Shown: positions 17,309 to 26,182, counted from the stretch's first letter. The stretch: DNA of 64,000 bases from DASRHY01 sp035650275 (GCA_035650275.1 DASRHY010000126.1:1-64000), one strand, 5' to 3'. Translations and numbers: made by a program. The notes: generated by a model from the letters alone, not told the origin.

Positions 17309-19291
17309 TCAGATGCGGTGTGAGAGGTGCAGGAGGTACTCCTGCCGGTCGAAGGGGTTGTGGTCGGTGCGGGGGCGGGACGGGATCGGCCCGCGCACGG
17401 GCTGGTAGCCGGCGAAGGCGCGTTCCAGGACGGCCTCGCCGCGGGTCAGGCCGGGCAGCTGCTGCTGCAGCTCGTGCACCCGCGCGGCGGGGATCTCGCC
17501 GTCCAGGATCGCGGATGTGTCCCGTATCGCGGGCGCCTGCGGCAGGCTGCCGAGCCCGATCAGCGCCGGCCACACCACGGCGAGCGTGTCCTCGGGGATC
17601 TCCAATCGGAACCGGTCCACCGGCTCGTGCACCGAGGTGCCCGCCCGCCGCAGCGCGGTCATCAGCACCAGCGGCGTGAGCTTGCGGAAGTCGCCCGCCG
17701 AGCTCGACCACTTGCTCCAGCCGTAGGGCGGCGGCGGGGTGTACCCCGAGTGCGTCAGGGTGACCACGCAGTCGGTGACCTGCCAGCCGTGCCGGCCCTG
17801 CTGCAGGGTCGAGCGGACCGTCTCCTCGACCGCCCGGATGAACGCGTACGGCATCGAGCCGAGCTCGACCTCGAGCTGGAACCGCACCCCGGAGCCGACC
17901 TCGGCCGGTTCGATCCGCAGCCCCACGGTCGCGCGGAACGGGTTGCTGTCGGCGCCGATCAGCTCGTACGCCGCGCCGGTGCCGGTCGGACGCTCGATGC
18001 AGATCGTGGTGGTCTCGCGGAACGACACCTCGACGTCGTACTCGTCGGCCAGCGTGGCCTGGATGACCTCCTTCTGCACCTCGCCGTACAGGGAGACGTA
18101 CAGCTCCTGCCGGACGTCGTCCTGGCGCAGGTTGATCAGCGGGTCCTGCTCGGCCAGTTGGTCGAGCGCGACTCGCAGCCGCCCACGGTCTGCCGGCCGG
18201 GCGGGCTCGACCACGGTCTCCAGCGTCGGCTGGCCGAAATGGTGCTCGGCCGCGCCGGCGCGCGGCGTACCGATCGCGTCGCCGATCCGGATGTCGCCCA
18301 GCCCCCAGACCTTGCCGATCCGCCCGGCCACGAGCGAGTCGCCCGGCACCGTCGAACCGTTGTCGAAGGCACCGATCGCGGTGACCTTGCCCTCGCCGCC
18401 GCGTGGCAGCGTGAGCCTCTCGCGGGTGTGCACGGTCCCGGAGAACATCCGGACGTACGCGATCTTCTCGCCGGCCGGGCCGCGCTCGACCTTGAAGACG
18501 GTGCCCGAGACCGGGCCGTCGGTGTCGCCCTCGCGCGCGGGCAGCAGCTCGGTGATGCCGTCGACCAGCGTGTCCACGCCGGCACCGGTGAACGCCGACC
18601 CGGAGTACACCGGGTGTACCGACGCCGCCCGGGTCTGCACCGTGAGCTCGCGCCGGAGGCGCCGGTAGGGCACCGGCCGCTCGTCCACGAACGCGGCCAG
18701 CAGCTCGTCGTCGTACTCGGCGAGCAGCTCGCCCAGCCGGCCGCGGAAGCCGGCATCGTCCGGGCCGTACGGCGTCGCGACCGCGTCCCGGCTGCCGAGT
18801 GCGGCGACCGAGCCCATCCGGACCACCGCCGGTGTGAGCTTCGCGGCGATCTCCCGCAGCACCCGCTCGTCGTCCGCGCCGCGCCGGTCGACCTTGTTCA
18901 CGAAGACGAGGGTCGGGATGCGCAGCCGCTGCAGCGTGCGCATCAGCACCCGGGTCTGCGCCTGCACGCCCTCGACTGCCGACACCACCAGCACCGCGCC
19001 GTCGAGCACGCTCAGCACCCGCTCCACCTCGGCGATGAAGTCCGGGTGGCCGGGGGTGTCGATCAGGTTGATCGTGACTGGGTCGTCGCCGGAGCCGACC
19101 ACGAACGACACCACGGCCGACTTGATCGTGATGCCACGCTGGCGCTCCAGCGCCAGGGAGTCGGTCTGGGTGCTGCCGTGATCGACACTGCCGATCTCGT
19201 CGATGACACCGGCGGCGTAGAGCAGCCGCTCGGTGAGGGTGGTCTTACCGGCGTCGACGTGCGCCAGGATGCCCAAGTTCAGAGTTCGCAC
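17309..19291 (-). CDS. ribosomal-protection GTPase of the TetM/OtrA family
   Basis: This is a 660-residue EF-G-like translational GTPase that, in characterised relatives, releases tetracycline from the ribosome. G1 is AHVDAGKTT (residues 10-18), switch II is DTPGHPDF, and G4 is NKVD. Domain II contains FKVERGPAGEKIAYVRMF. In domain IV the tip region reads SSSAGDFRKLTPLVLMTALR, close to the OtrA-type arrangement rather than the YSPVS tip of TetM, as I recall them. GTG at 19291 has only weak GAGG upstream. No leader peptide of the tetM attenuator kind is evident, but a short imperfect hairpin lies at 19310-19329. Intrinsic tetracycline tolerance is plausible; true resistance is not shown by sequence. 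Confidence 0.88.
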   Translation of the reverse strand: MRTLNLGILAHVDAGKTTLTERLLYAAGVIDEIGSVDHGSTQTDSLALERQRGITIKSAVVSFVVGSGDDPVTINLIDTPGHPDFIAEVERVLSVLDGAVLVVSAVEGVQAQTRVLMRTLQRLRIPTLVFVNKVDRRGADDERVLREIAAKLTPAVVRMGSVAALGSRDAVATPYGPDDAGFRGRLGELLAEYDDELLAAFVDERPVPYRRLRRELTVQTRAASVHPVYSGSAFTGAGVDTLVDGITELLPAREGDTDGPVSGTVFKVERGPAGEKIAYVRMFSGTVHTRERLTLPRGGEGKVTAIGAFDNGSTVPGDSLVAGRIGKVWGLGDIRIGDAIGTPRAGAAEHHFGQPTLETVVEPARPADRGRLRVALDQLAEQDPLINLRQDDVRQELYVSLYGEVQKEVIQATLADEYDVEVSFRETTTICIERPTGTGAAYELIGADSNPFRATVGLRIEPAEVGSGVRFQLEVELGSMPYAFIRAVEETVRSTLQQGRHGWQVTDCVVTLTHSGYTPPPPYGWSKWSSSAGDFRKLTPLVLMTALRRAGTSVHEPVDRFRLEIPEDTLAVVWPALIGLGSLPQAPAIRDTSAILDGEIPAARVHELQQQLPGLTRGEAVLERAFAGYQPVRGPIPSRPRTDHNPFDRQEYLLHLSHRI

Positions 19292-19430
19292 TAAGCGTCA
19301 GGTCCTCGAGATAGGTGGGAATACCTGTCTGGATGAACGTGAACGCTCGGCGCATTCGGGTGGCTCCTAGCCGGTCGGCAAACCTCTCGTCAGCAACGAA
19401 ACACCAGGCGTACGACGCCCTGCAACCGAA

Positions 19431-19817
19431 TTACCGCGACCGGCCGCGGCTGCGATCGTGCCGGCGTTGGTCGGCGCCGTTCCCGGCCTCGGGTGTCGAG
19501 GAGGGCGGCGTGGCCGCACGGTTGGGGTCGGCGACGCCGTCCCGTGGGTCACGCATAGTCTGCGCCTGTTCGTCCTGCGTCTGCTCCGGGATCTTCTCAT
19601 CCATCAGCTGTTGCGGCGTCAGGCCGACGTCGCTGAGGATGCTGCGCAAGGTCCCCTTGGCGACGTCGCGCCCACCGTGAACCGGCACCGTGGTTCCTCG
19701 GCCGTCTGCGTCGCGCTTCATGATGTGGTGGCTGCCGTTGACGCGGTCGACCCGGTAGCCCCGCTTCTTGAGTTGCGCGACGACTCTGTCGCCCCGGATC
19801 GACGGGACTTGTGCCAT
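19431..19817 (-). CDS. hicA: HicA-type mRNA interferase toxin with C-terminal extension
   Basis: This is a 128-residue protein. The first ~70 residues are a HicA double-stranded-RNA-binding-like toxin: LKKRGYRVDRVNGSHHIMKR with the catalytic His in GSHH (residues 30-31), then TVPVHGGRDVAKGTLRSIL. HicA proteins are usually 60-80 residues; here ~55 extra residues follow that are rich in Gln, Asp, Pro and Arg and look disordered. The start overlaps the hicB stop by one base (TGATG), so antitoxin precedes toxin. It should cleave mRNA when freed from HicB. The tail could be a readthrough after loss of the original stop. Confidence 0.88.
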   Translation of the reverse strand: MAQVPSIRGDRVVAQLKKRGYRVDRVNGSHHIMKRDADGRGTTVPVHGGRDVAKGTLRSILSDVGLTPQQLMDEKIPEQTQDEQAQTMRDPRDGVADPNRAATPPSSTPEAGNGADQRRHDRSRGRSR

Positions 19818-20026
19818 CAGGCGACGTCGACCGTCACGGTCAGCATCTCCGGCACGCCGAAGGACTCGATCAGTCCGGTGAGGGCCTCGCGCAGGTCATC
19901 GACGGCAGCCTCGGGAGTAGCTCCCTCGCCGTTCGCTCCTACGTTCGGGCGCAGCTGGGCGTGGGCGCACCAGACACCGTCCTCGTCCTGCTCCACGGAG
20001 TAGGGAACCGTGACCTCGCGCTTCAT
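19817..20026 (-). CDS. hicB: HicB-type antitoxin (short form)
   Basis: This 69-residue protein has the HicB partial RNase-H-like fold: VPYSVEQDEDGVWCAHAQLR and GEGATPEAAVDDLREALTGL. It should bind and neutralise HicA encoded by the next gene. It ends after the fold, with no C-terminal ribbon-helix-helix or helix-turn-helix, so DNA binding by the protein itself is not obvious. AAGGAGG precedes the ATG. The pair lies 60 bases downstream of glgE on the same strand, and an inverted repeat overlaps its ribosome-binding site. Confidence 0.88.
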   Translation of the reverse strand: MKREVTVPYSVEQDEDGVWCAHAQLRPNVGANGEGATPEAAVDDLREALTGLIESFGVPEMLTVTVDVA

Positions 20027-20053
20027 CCCGTGACCTCCTTGCTCAAGGTCACG
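20009..20053. promoter_or_regulatory. CGTGACCT repeats at the hicB start (candidate operator)
   Basis: CGTGACCT occurs at 20009-20016 and again at 20029-20036, exactly 20 bases apart, and its inverse AGGTCACG at 20046-20053. The last two form an 8-bp inverted repeat with a 9-base spacer over the hicB ribosome-binding site. This would suit autoregulation or an RNA hairpin masking translation. Confidence 0.45.
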
Positions 20054-20086
20054 TCATCCTAGTGGCGGCGGAGGTCCGAAACCGGG

Positions 20087-22075
20087 TCAGGCCTGGCCGC
20101 GGCGGACGGCGAGGATGTGGGCCGGTTCGTAGTTCGGATCGAGGCGGACGTAGTTGTGCTGCCCCCACCGCCAGGTCTCGCCGGTCACCTCGTCGTACAC
20201 GGTGAAGCTGTCGTCCCAGCCCATCCCGAGCGACGGCATGTCCAGATGCACCATCGACTCGCGCGCCGCGTGCGGGTCGGTGTTCACCACCACGATCACG
20301 GTGTCGGCGTGACCGTCCGGCGTGACGATCCGCTTGGAGTAGCACAGGATCGCGTCGTCCTCGGTGTTCTGCAGCGTGAGGTTGCGCAGCTGCTGCAGCG
20401 ACGGGTGCTTGCGGCGTACGTCGTTGAGCATCGTCAGGTACGGCGCCAGCGTGCGGCCCTCTCGCTCGGCGGCGGCCCAGTCGCGGGGACGGTACTGGAA
20501 CTTCTCGGTGTCCAGGTACTCCTCCGAGCCCGGCCGCAGCGCGACGTGCTCGAACAGCTCGTATCCGGAGTACACGCCCCACGACGGCGCCGCCGTGGAC
20601 GCGAGCGCGGCGCGGATCTTGAACGCGGCCGGGCCGCCGTACTGCAGGTACGCGTGCAGGATGTCCGGCGTGTTCACGAACAGGTTCGGGCGCATGAAGT
20701 GCCCGGTCTCTGTGGTCACCTGGCGGAAGTACTCCTCCAGCTCCCACTTGCTGTTCCGCCAGGTGAAGTAGCCGTACGACTGGTGGAAGCCGACCTTCGC
20801 CAGCTCCTGCATCATCGGCGGGCGGGTGAACGCCTCGGAGAGGAAGATCACATCCGGGTCGGTCTTGCGGACCTCGGCGAGCAGCCACTCCCAGAAGACC
20901 ACCGGCTTGGTGTGCGGGTTGTCGACCCGGAACACGGTGACGCCGTGGCTGATCCACAGCTTCACGATCCGCAGCACCTCGGCGTAGATGCCGTCCGGGT
21001 CGTTGTCGAAGTTGATCGGGTAGATGTCCTGGTACTTCTTCGGCGGGTTCTCGGCGTACGCGATGGTGCCGTCCACCCGGACGCTGAACCACTTCGGGTG
21101 CTCGGTCACCCACGGGTGGTCCGGGGACGCCTGCAGCGCCAGGTCGATCGCCACCTCGAGGTCGAGGTCGCGTGCCTTCGCGACGAACTCGTCGAAGTCC
21201 GCGAAGGTGCCGAGGTCGGGGTGGATCGCGTCGTGCCCGCCCTCCTTGGCGCCGATCGCCCAGGGCGAGCCGGGGTCGCCGGGCTTGGGATCGAGGGTGT
21301 TGTTCGGGCCCTTGCGGTACGACGTGCCGATCGGGTGGACCGGCGGCAGGTACACGATGTCGAAGCCCATACCGGCGATCGCCGGCAACCGCTCCGCGGC
21401 GGTCTGGAATGTGCCCGACCTCCACGTCTGCGCCTTCTCGTCGTACGTCGCGCCCTCCGACCGGGGGAAGAACTCGTACCAGGAGCCGTACAGCGCGCGC
21501 TGCCGGTCCACCCAGACCTGGTACTCCTGTGAGGACGTGATCAGCTCGCGGACCGGGTACCGGTTCAGGCCCGCCTCGACCTGCGGCGACAGCCCGGCCG
21601 CCAGCCTGGCCTCCGCGGGCAGCTCCGAGTTGGCGAGCGCCCGGGCGGCATCGACCAGCGTGGCGCGGTCGACCCGGACCGCGGGCGGCACCGCGGCGGC
21701 GGCCCGCTCGAAGAACGCCACGCCCTCGGCGAACACCAGGTCGAGGTCGATGCCGGCCGGCACCTTGATCTCGGCGCTGTGCCGCCAGGTCCCGTACGGG
21801 TCGCTCCAGCCCTCGACCACGAACGTGTGCAGCCCGGGCTCGGTGAGCGTCACCTCCACCGACCAGCGGTCCGTACCCGGCGTGCCAGGGGTCATCAGCA
21901 TCCGCCGGACCTGCCCGGACGGGGCGGTGATCGCGACGTTGGCGTTGACCGCGTCGTGGCCCTCGCGGAACACGGTGGCGGAGATGGTGAAGGTCTCGCC
22001 GACCGACGACTTGGCCGGGTACGCTCCGGCGGCGACGATGGGCTCGACTGCGGTGATGGGGATGCGTCCGGTCAC
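20087..22075 (-). CDS. glgE: alpha-1,4-glucan:maltose-1-phosphate maltosyltransferase GlgE
   Basis: This 662-residue GH13 enzyme adds maltose from maltose-1-phosphate to the non-reducing end of an alpha-glucan. An N-terminal beta domain (GETFTISATVFREGHDAV) and helical insert are followed by the barrel. The nucleophile is D385 in FRVDNPHTKP and the acid/base E414 in FLSEAFTRPP; their 29-residue gap equals that of the Streptomyces coelicolor enzyme (D394/E423, from memory). The GTG at 22075 (VTGRIPITAVEPIVA) gives the usual length; the open frame further upstream is antisense to glgP and rejected. It is divergent from glgP, which degrades the same polymer. hicBA follows 60 bases downstream. 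Confidence 0.95.
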   Translation of the reverse strand: MTGRIPITAVEPIVAAGAYPAKSSVGETFTISATVFREGHDAVNANVAITAPSGQVRRMLMTPGTPGTDRWSVEVTLTEPGLHTFVVEGWSDPYGTWRHSAEIKVPAGIDLDLVFAEGVAFFERAAAAVPPAVRVDRATLVDAARALANSELPAEARLAAGLSPQVEAGLNRYPVRELITSSQEYQVWVDRQRALYGSWYEFFPRSEGATYDEKAQTWRSGTFQTAAERLPAIAGMGFDIVYLPPVHPIGTSYRKGPNNTLDPKPGDPGSPWAIGAKEGGHDAIHPDLGTFADFDEFVAKARDLDLEVAIDLALQASPDHPWVTEHPKWFSVRVDGTIAYAENPPKKYQDIYPINFDNDPDGIYAEVLRIVKLWISHGVTVFRVDNPHTKPVVFWEWLLAEVRKTDPDVIFLSEAFTRPPMMQELAKVGFHQSYGYFTWRNSKWELEEYFRQVTTETGHFMRPNLFVNTPDILHAYLQYGGPAAFKIRAALASTAAPSWGVYSGYELFEHVALRPGSEEYLDTEKFQYRPRDWAAAEREGRTLAPYLTMLNDVRRKHPSLQQLRNLTLQNTEDDAILCYSKRIVTPDGHADTVIVVVNTDPHAARESMVHLDMPSLGMGWDDSFTVYDEVTGETWRWGQHNYVRLDPNYEPAHILAVRRGQA

Positions 22076-22138
22076 GGGTCCGACGTTATCGGTTCTCGCG
22101 GCCCCGGCTCGCCCGGGCGGGTGTGGTGTCCACCGCGA

Positions 22139-22166
22139 TTGCAAGAACTTGCCAGGGTTGCAAGAA
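22139..22166. promoter_or_regulatory. TTGCAAG operator candidate in the glgE-glgP divergent region
   Basis: TTGCAAGAA occurs at 22139-22147 and again at 22158-22166, a 19-base period. The first copy is also the left half of a palindrome, GCAAGAACTTGC (22141-22152). CTTGCAG-like heptamers are known at Streptomyces mal promoters controlled by the LacI-family regulator MalR, as I recall, so a sugar-responsive repressor is plausible. The site lies 64-91 bases upstream of glgE and 51-78 bases upstream of glgP. Confidence 0.55.
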
Positions 22167-22204
22167 GTCAGCATCCGCACGGTGTGTCGCGACCCTTTGG
22201 CTTG

Positions 22205-22210
22205 TACGGT
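22205..22210 (+). promoter_or_regulatory. candidate -10 box for a leaderless glgP transcript
   Basis: TACGGT fits the actinobacterial TANNNT -10 pattern and ends 7 bases before the glgP GTG, placing the transcript start at the start codon. No ribosome-binding site precedes the GTG, which agrees with leaderless translation. No clear -35 box was seen. Confidence 0.35.
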
Positions 22211-22216
22211 GTCTCG

Positions 22217-24805
22217 GTGCGCGCTATCCGACGATTCTCCGTCCGCCCTGTCCTGCCTGAGCCGCTGACCGGTCTCGGCGAGCTGGTCAACAACCTTCGC
22301 TGGGCCTGGCACCCCGAGACCCAGGACGTGTTCGAGGCCGTAGACCCACAGCGGTGGGCGTCGACCGGGGGAGACCCGGTCCGCCTGCTCGGTGAGGTCC
22401 CGGCCGATCGTTTGCAGGCCCTTGCGAAGGACCGCAAGTTCCTGCGCCGGCTCCAGCTCGCCGTCGAGGATCTGCGTGACTATGTGGACGGCGACCGCTG
22501 GTTCCAGACCGAAGGCGGCTCCCCGGTCGAGTCCATCGCCTACTTCTCCCCGGAGTACGGCATCACCCACGTGCTGCCGCAGTACTCCGGCGGCCTCGGC
22601 ATCCTGGCCGGCGACCACCTGAAGGCCGCCAGCGACCTCGGCGTACCGCTGATCGGTGTCGGGCTGCTGTACCGGCACGGGTACTTCCGCCAGTCGCTCA
22701 GCCGTGAGGGCTGGCAGCAGGAGCGGTACCCGCTGGTCGACCCCGACGGGATGCCGATCAACCAGCTGCGGGACGGTGACGAGCCGGCCAAGGTGACCGT
22801 CGCGCTGCCCGGCGGCCGGTCGCTGACAGCGCAGATCTGGGTCGCGCAGGTCGGCCGGGTTCCGCTGCTGATGCTCGACTCCGACGTCGAGGACAACGCC
22901 CCCGCCGAGCGGGACGTGACCGACCGGCTCTACGGCGGCACCACCGAGCACCGGCTGCTGCAGGAGCTGCTGCTCGGCGTCGGCGGTGTCCGTGCCGTCC
23001 GCGCGTACTGCCGGATCACCGGCGCCCCGGCGCCCGCGGTGTTCCACACCAACGAGGGGCACGCCGGTTTCCTCGGCCTGGAGCGGATCCGCGAGCTCGC
23101 CACCGAGCAGGGCCTGGACTTCGACACCGCGCTCGAGGTGGCCCGGGCCGGCACCGTCTTCACCACCCACACCCCGGTACCGGCCGGCATCGACCGGTTC
23201 CCGTGCGAGCTGATCCAGCAGCACTTCTCCGGCGACGTGTTCGGGCCCGGCGTGCCGATCGACCGGATCCTCGCGCTCGGCGCGGAGGACTACGAGGGCG
23301 GCGACGACAGCGTCTTCAACATGGCCGTGATGGGGCTGCGGCTCGCGCAGCGCGCGAACGGCGTCTCGCGGCTGCACGGCGAGGTCAGCCGGGGCATGTT
23401 CGCGGGTCTGTGGCCCAGCTTCGACGCGATCGATGTGCCGATCACCTCGATCACCAACGGCGTGCACGCGCCGACCTGGGTGGCCCGCGAGGTGCGCGAG
23501 CTGACCGACCGCGAGACCGGTCCGACCGACGAGGACCTGTTCGACGCGCTCGACAAGGTCTCCGACGAGCAGCTGTGGGAGACCAAGCGGCTACTGCGGC
23601 AGCGGTTCGTGGACACCACCCGGGCCCGTCTGCGGGCCTCCTGGGAACGCCGCGGTGCGAGCGACGCCGAGCTCGGCTGGATCGACGCGGTGCTGGACCC
23701 GGACGTGCTCACGGTCGGATTCGCCCGGCGCGTCCCGTCGTACAAGCGGCTGACCCTGATGCTGCGTGAACCCGACCGGCTGAAGACGCTGCTGCTGCAC
23801 CCGGAGCGGCCGATCCAGATCGTGATCGCCGGTAAGGCGCATCCCGCCGACGAGGGCGGCAAGAAGCTCATCCAGGAGATGGTCCGGTTCGCCGACGACC
23901 CGGCGATCCGGCACCGGATCGTGTTCGTGCCCGACTACGACATGGCACTGGCCGCGCCGATGTACCCGGGCTGCGACGTCTGGCTGAACAACCCGCTGCG
24001 CCCGTACGAGGCGTGCGGCACGTCCGGCATGAAGGCGGCGCTGAACGGCGCGCTCAACCTGTCCATCCGGGACGGCTGGTGGGACGAGTGGTACGACGAC
24101 GAGTTCGGCTGGGCGATCCCGTCCGCGGAGGGGGTTGACGACACCGACCGGCGCGACGACCTGGAGGCGCACGCGCTGTACGACCTGATCGAGAACGAGG
24201 TCGCGCCCCGGTTCTACAGCAACACGGCCGGTGAGCTGCCCGGCCGCTGGATCGAGATGCTGCGCAACACGATCAAGCAGCTCGGCCCGAAGGTGCTGGC
24301 CACCCGGATGGTCCGTGACTACGTCACCGCGCTGTACGTGCCGGCCGCGGAGTCGTCGGGCCGGCTGAACTCGACGTACGACGGTGCGCGCGAGCTGGCC
24401 GAGTGGAAGCGCAAGATCAGGGCCGCGTGGGACGCGGTGCGGGTGGACCACGTCGAGGTGCACGGACTCGGCGACGTGCCGCAGCTCGGCACCACGGTGG
24501 ACGTCCGCGCGTTCGTGTCGCTGGGTGAGCTGGAGCCGTCCGACGTGGACGTGCAGGTCGTGCACGGCCGGGTGAACGAGTCCGACGAGATCGCCGACGC
24601 GGCCGTGGTGTCGCTGGCGCTCGCGGAGACGTACGACGGCAACCGGCACCGGTTCGCGGGCGACATCAAGCTGGACCGCACCGGCCCGTTCGGCTACACC
24701 GTCCGGGTACTGCCCCAGCACGACATGCTCGCCTCGTCCGCCGAGATGGGTCTCGCGGCCGCGCCGGTCGCGCCCGACGTCCCGCCCGGCACCGAGCTCC
24801 CGTAA
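22217..24805 (+). CDS. glgP: alpha-glucan phosphorylase GlgP
   Basis: This 862-residue GT35 phosphorylase releases glucose-1-phosphate from alpha-1,4-glucans. It opens with VRAIRRFSVRPVLPEPL and LRWAWHPETQDVF, typical of the actinobacterial short-N-terminus form. FSPEYGITHVLPQYSGGLGI and VFHTNEGHAGF are conserved family motifs. The pyridoxal-phosphate lysine is K606 in EACGTSGMKAALNGALNL. GTG at 22217 is preferred over the longer open frame, which is antisense to glgE. The last ~150 residues are family-specific and not catalytic. It is divergent from glgE and has a strong hairpin terminator just downstream. Confidence 0.95.
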   Translation: MRAIRRFSVRPVLPEPLTGLGELVNNLRWAWHPETQDVFEAVDPQRWASTGGDPVRLLGEVPADRLQALAKDRKFLRRLQLAVEDLRDYVDGDRWFQTEGGSPVESIAYFSPEYGITHVLPQYSGGLGILAGDHLKAASDLGVPLIGVGLLYRHGYFRQSLSREGWQQERYPLVDPDGMPINQLRDGDEPAKVTVALPGGRSLTAQIWVAQVGRVPLLMLDSDVEDNAPAERDVTDRLYGGTTEHRLLQELLLGVGGVRAVRAYCRITGAPAPAVFHTNEGHAGFLGLERIRELATEQGLDFDTALEVARAGTVFTTHTPVPAGIDRFPCELIQQHFSGDVFGPGVPIDRILALGAEDYEGGDDSVFNMAVMGLRLAQRANGVSRLHGEVSRGMFAGLWPSFDAIDVPITSITNGVHAPTWVAREVRELTDRETGPTDEDLFDALDKVSDEQLWETKRLLRQRFVDTTRARLRASWERRGASDAELGWIDAVLDPDVLTVGFARRVPSYKRLTLMLREPDRLKTLLLHPERPIQIVIAGKAHPADEGGKKLIQEMVRFADDPAIRHRIVFVPDYDMALAAPMYPGCDVWLNNPLRPYEACGTSGMKAALNGALNLSIRDGWWDEWYDDEFGWAIPSAEGVDDTDRRDDLEAHALYDLIENEVAPRFYSNTAGELPGRWIEMLRNTIKQLGPKVLATRMVRDYVTALYVPAAESSGRLNSTYDGARELAEWKRKIRAAWDAVRVDHVEVHGLGDVPQLGTTVDVRAFVSLGELEPSDVDVQVVHGRVNESDEIADAAVVSLALAETYDGNRHRFAGDIKLDRTGPFGYTVRVLPQHDMLASSAEMGLAAAPVAPDVPPGTELP

Positions 24806-24812
24806 CGGTCGT

Positions 24813-24852
24813 CCGGCCTGTGCGGTCACGCGGCGGTGACTGCACAGGCCGG
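24813..24852 (+). terminator. hairpin terminator after glgP
   Basis: CCGGCCTGTGCGGTCAC at 24813-24829 pairs with GTGACTGCACAGGCCGG at 24836-24852, a 17-bp stem with one G-T wobble and a 6-base loop, 7 bases after the glgP stop. A very stable rho-independent-like terminator without a T-run. Confidence 0.85.
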
Positions 24853-24964
24853 GCGGAATTCGTTGCCGCATCACAGGAAGCGTCCAGGTTCTTCATAGGT
24901 TCATCCGGTCTGATGGCACCAGCCGGCACCACGGGAGAGTGCCGCCAGGCCGGGAGAACCACCC

Positions 24965-26182
24965 ATGGACGAGCACAACCAGCAGGAACAGCGGACCCCT
25001 CAGCGCAAGGGCCGGCGGCGGATGGTCGCCGGGCTCGCCGCGCTCGCGATAGCCGGAGCGGCGTCGCTCGGCGGTATCGCCGCCGACCACTACGTCGATG
25101 ACGGTACGTCGAGCTCCGCGGCCGCCTCGACCGACTGGTCCGGCCCGTCGTCCGGTGACGGGTTCGGCGGGCTCGTTCCGCCCGGGTACAGCCAGGGCTA
25201 CGGCTCGGACTACGGCCCGGACTACGGCCCGGACTACGGCCCGGGCGGTCTCGGCGGCGGCACCAGCCAGGGCAACGCGACCGACAAGGCCGAGGCGAGC
25301 TCGGCTCAGCAGACCGGGATCGTGACGATCGACACGGTCGTCGACTACGGCCAGGCCCGGGCGGCCGGCAGCGGCATCGTGCTCAGCAGCGACGGGCTGG
25401 TGCTGACCAACCACCACGTGATCGAGGGCGCCACCACGGTCACCGTGACGGTGGAGTCGACCGGGCAGTCGTACCAGGCCGAGGTGGTCGGCAGCGACGC
25501 GTCGCACGACGTCGCGGTGCTCAAGCTCGAGGACGCGTCGGGGCTGACCCCGGCGCCGATCGACGACGATCACGACCTCGCGGTCGGCGACCAGGTGACG
25601 GCGGTCGGGAACGCGAACGGGGGCGGCGAGCTGCTCGCGGCCAGCGGCACCGTGACCGGCCTGGGCGAGACCATCACCGCCGGCAGCGAGGCGACCGGCG
25701 AGGGCGAGACGCTGTCGAACCTGATCGAGGCGAACGTCGACGTGGTCTCGGGTGACTCCGGCGGCGCGATGCTGGACGCCGAGGGCGAGGTGGTCGGGAT
25801 GACCACGGCGGCGTCGAGCGGCACACCGGACATCACCGGCTACGCGGTCCCCATCGACACCGCCCTGTCGATCGCCCAGCAGATCGAGTCCGGTGACGAG
25901 TCGGGCTCGGTCACGGTCGGCTCGAGCGCGTTCCTCGGCGTGATGATCGGCCAGGACGGCACCATCTCGGGCGCGGTCGACGGCAGCCCCGCCGCCGGGG
26001 CCGGCATCGCCGCCGGCGACACGATCACCGCCGTCGATGACACCGAGATCGCCTCCACCGACGACCTCACCCAGGCCCTCGCCGCCCACGAACCCGGCGA
26101 CCGGGTAACCATCACCTGGACCTCGCCCGACGGCTCCACCCACACCGCAACCGTCACCCTCGCCGCCGGCCCAGCCTCCTGA
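24965..26182 (+). CDS. membrane-anchored HtrA-like serine protease with PDZ domain
   Basis: This 405-residue protein has an N-terminal cytoplasmic segment (residues 1-19), one membrane helix (MVAGLAALAIAGAASLGGIA), an extracytoplasmic Ser/Gly/Tyr-rich linker with three GACTACGGCCCG codon repeats (DYGP x3, residues 82-93), an S1C trypsin-like domain and a C-terminal PDZ domain (about 320-405). The triad is H151 (LTNHHVIEG), D182 (SHDVAVLKL) and S265 (VSGDSGGAML). It probably handles misfolded or regulatory proteins outside the membrane. GGGAG precedes the ATG. AGGTTC direct repeats 11 bases apart (24886, 24897) lie upstream and may be regulatory. A long inverted repeat begins 4 bases after its stop. 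Confidence 0.92.
   Translation: MDEHNQQEQRTPQRKGRRRMVAGLAALAIAGAASLGGIAADHYVDDGTSSSAAASTDWSGPSSGDGFGGLVPPGYSQGYGSDYGPDYGPDYGPGGLGGGTSQGNATDKAEASSAQQTGIVTIDTVVDYGQARAAGSGIVLSSDGLVLTNHHVIEGATTVTVTVESTGQSYQAEVVGSDASHDVAVLKLEDASGLTPAPIDDDHDLAVGDQVTAVGNANGGGELLAASGTVTGLGETITAGSEATGEGETLSNLIEANVDVVSGDSGGAMLDAEGEVVGMTTAASSGTPDITGYAVPIDTALSIAQQIESGDESGSVTVGSSAFLGVMIGQDGTISGAVDGSPAAGAGIAAGDTITAVDDTEIASTDDLTQALAAHEPGDRVTITWTSPDGSTHTATVTLAAGPAS

Noticed and set aside
17327..19294. 655-codon plus-strand frame antisense to the OtrA-like gene
   Set aside because: No recognisable motifs and a composition typical of antisense frames; the minus strand has intact GTPase motifs.
19292..19430. TetM-type leader peptide/attenuator ahead of the ribosomal-protection gene
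   Set aside because: Only an imperfect 7-bp hairpin (19310-19329) was seen; no short leader frame with ribosome-binding site and no second competing stem.
22076..23467. N-terminal extension of glgE over the glgP gene
   Set aside because: It runs antisense through glgP; GTG at 22075 gives the usual GlgE start and length.
24886..24902. AGGTTC direct repeats upstream of the HtrA-like gene as an OmpR-type site
   Set aside because: Only two six-base copies 11 bases apart; too weak to list as a separate feature, though noted in the gene entry.
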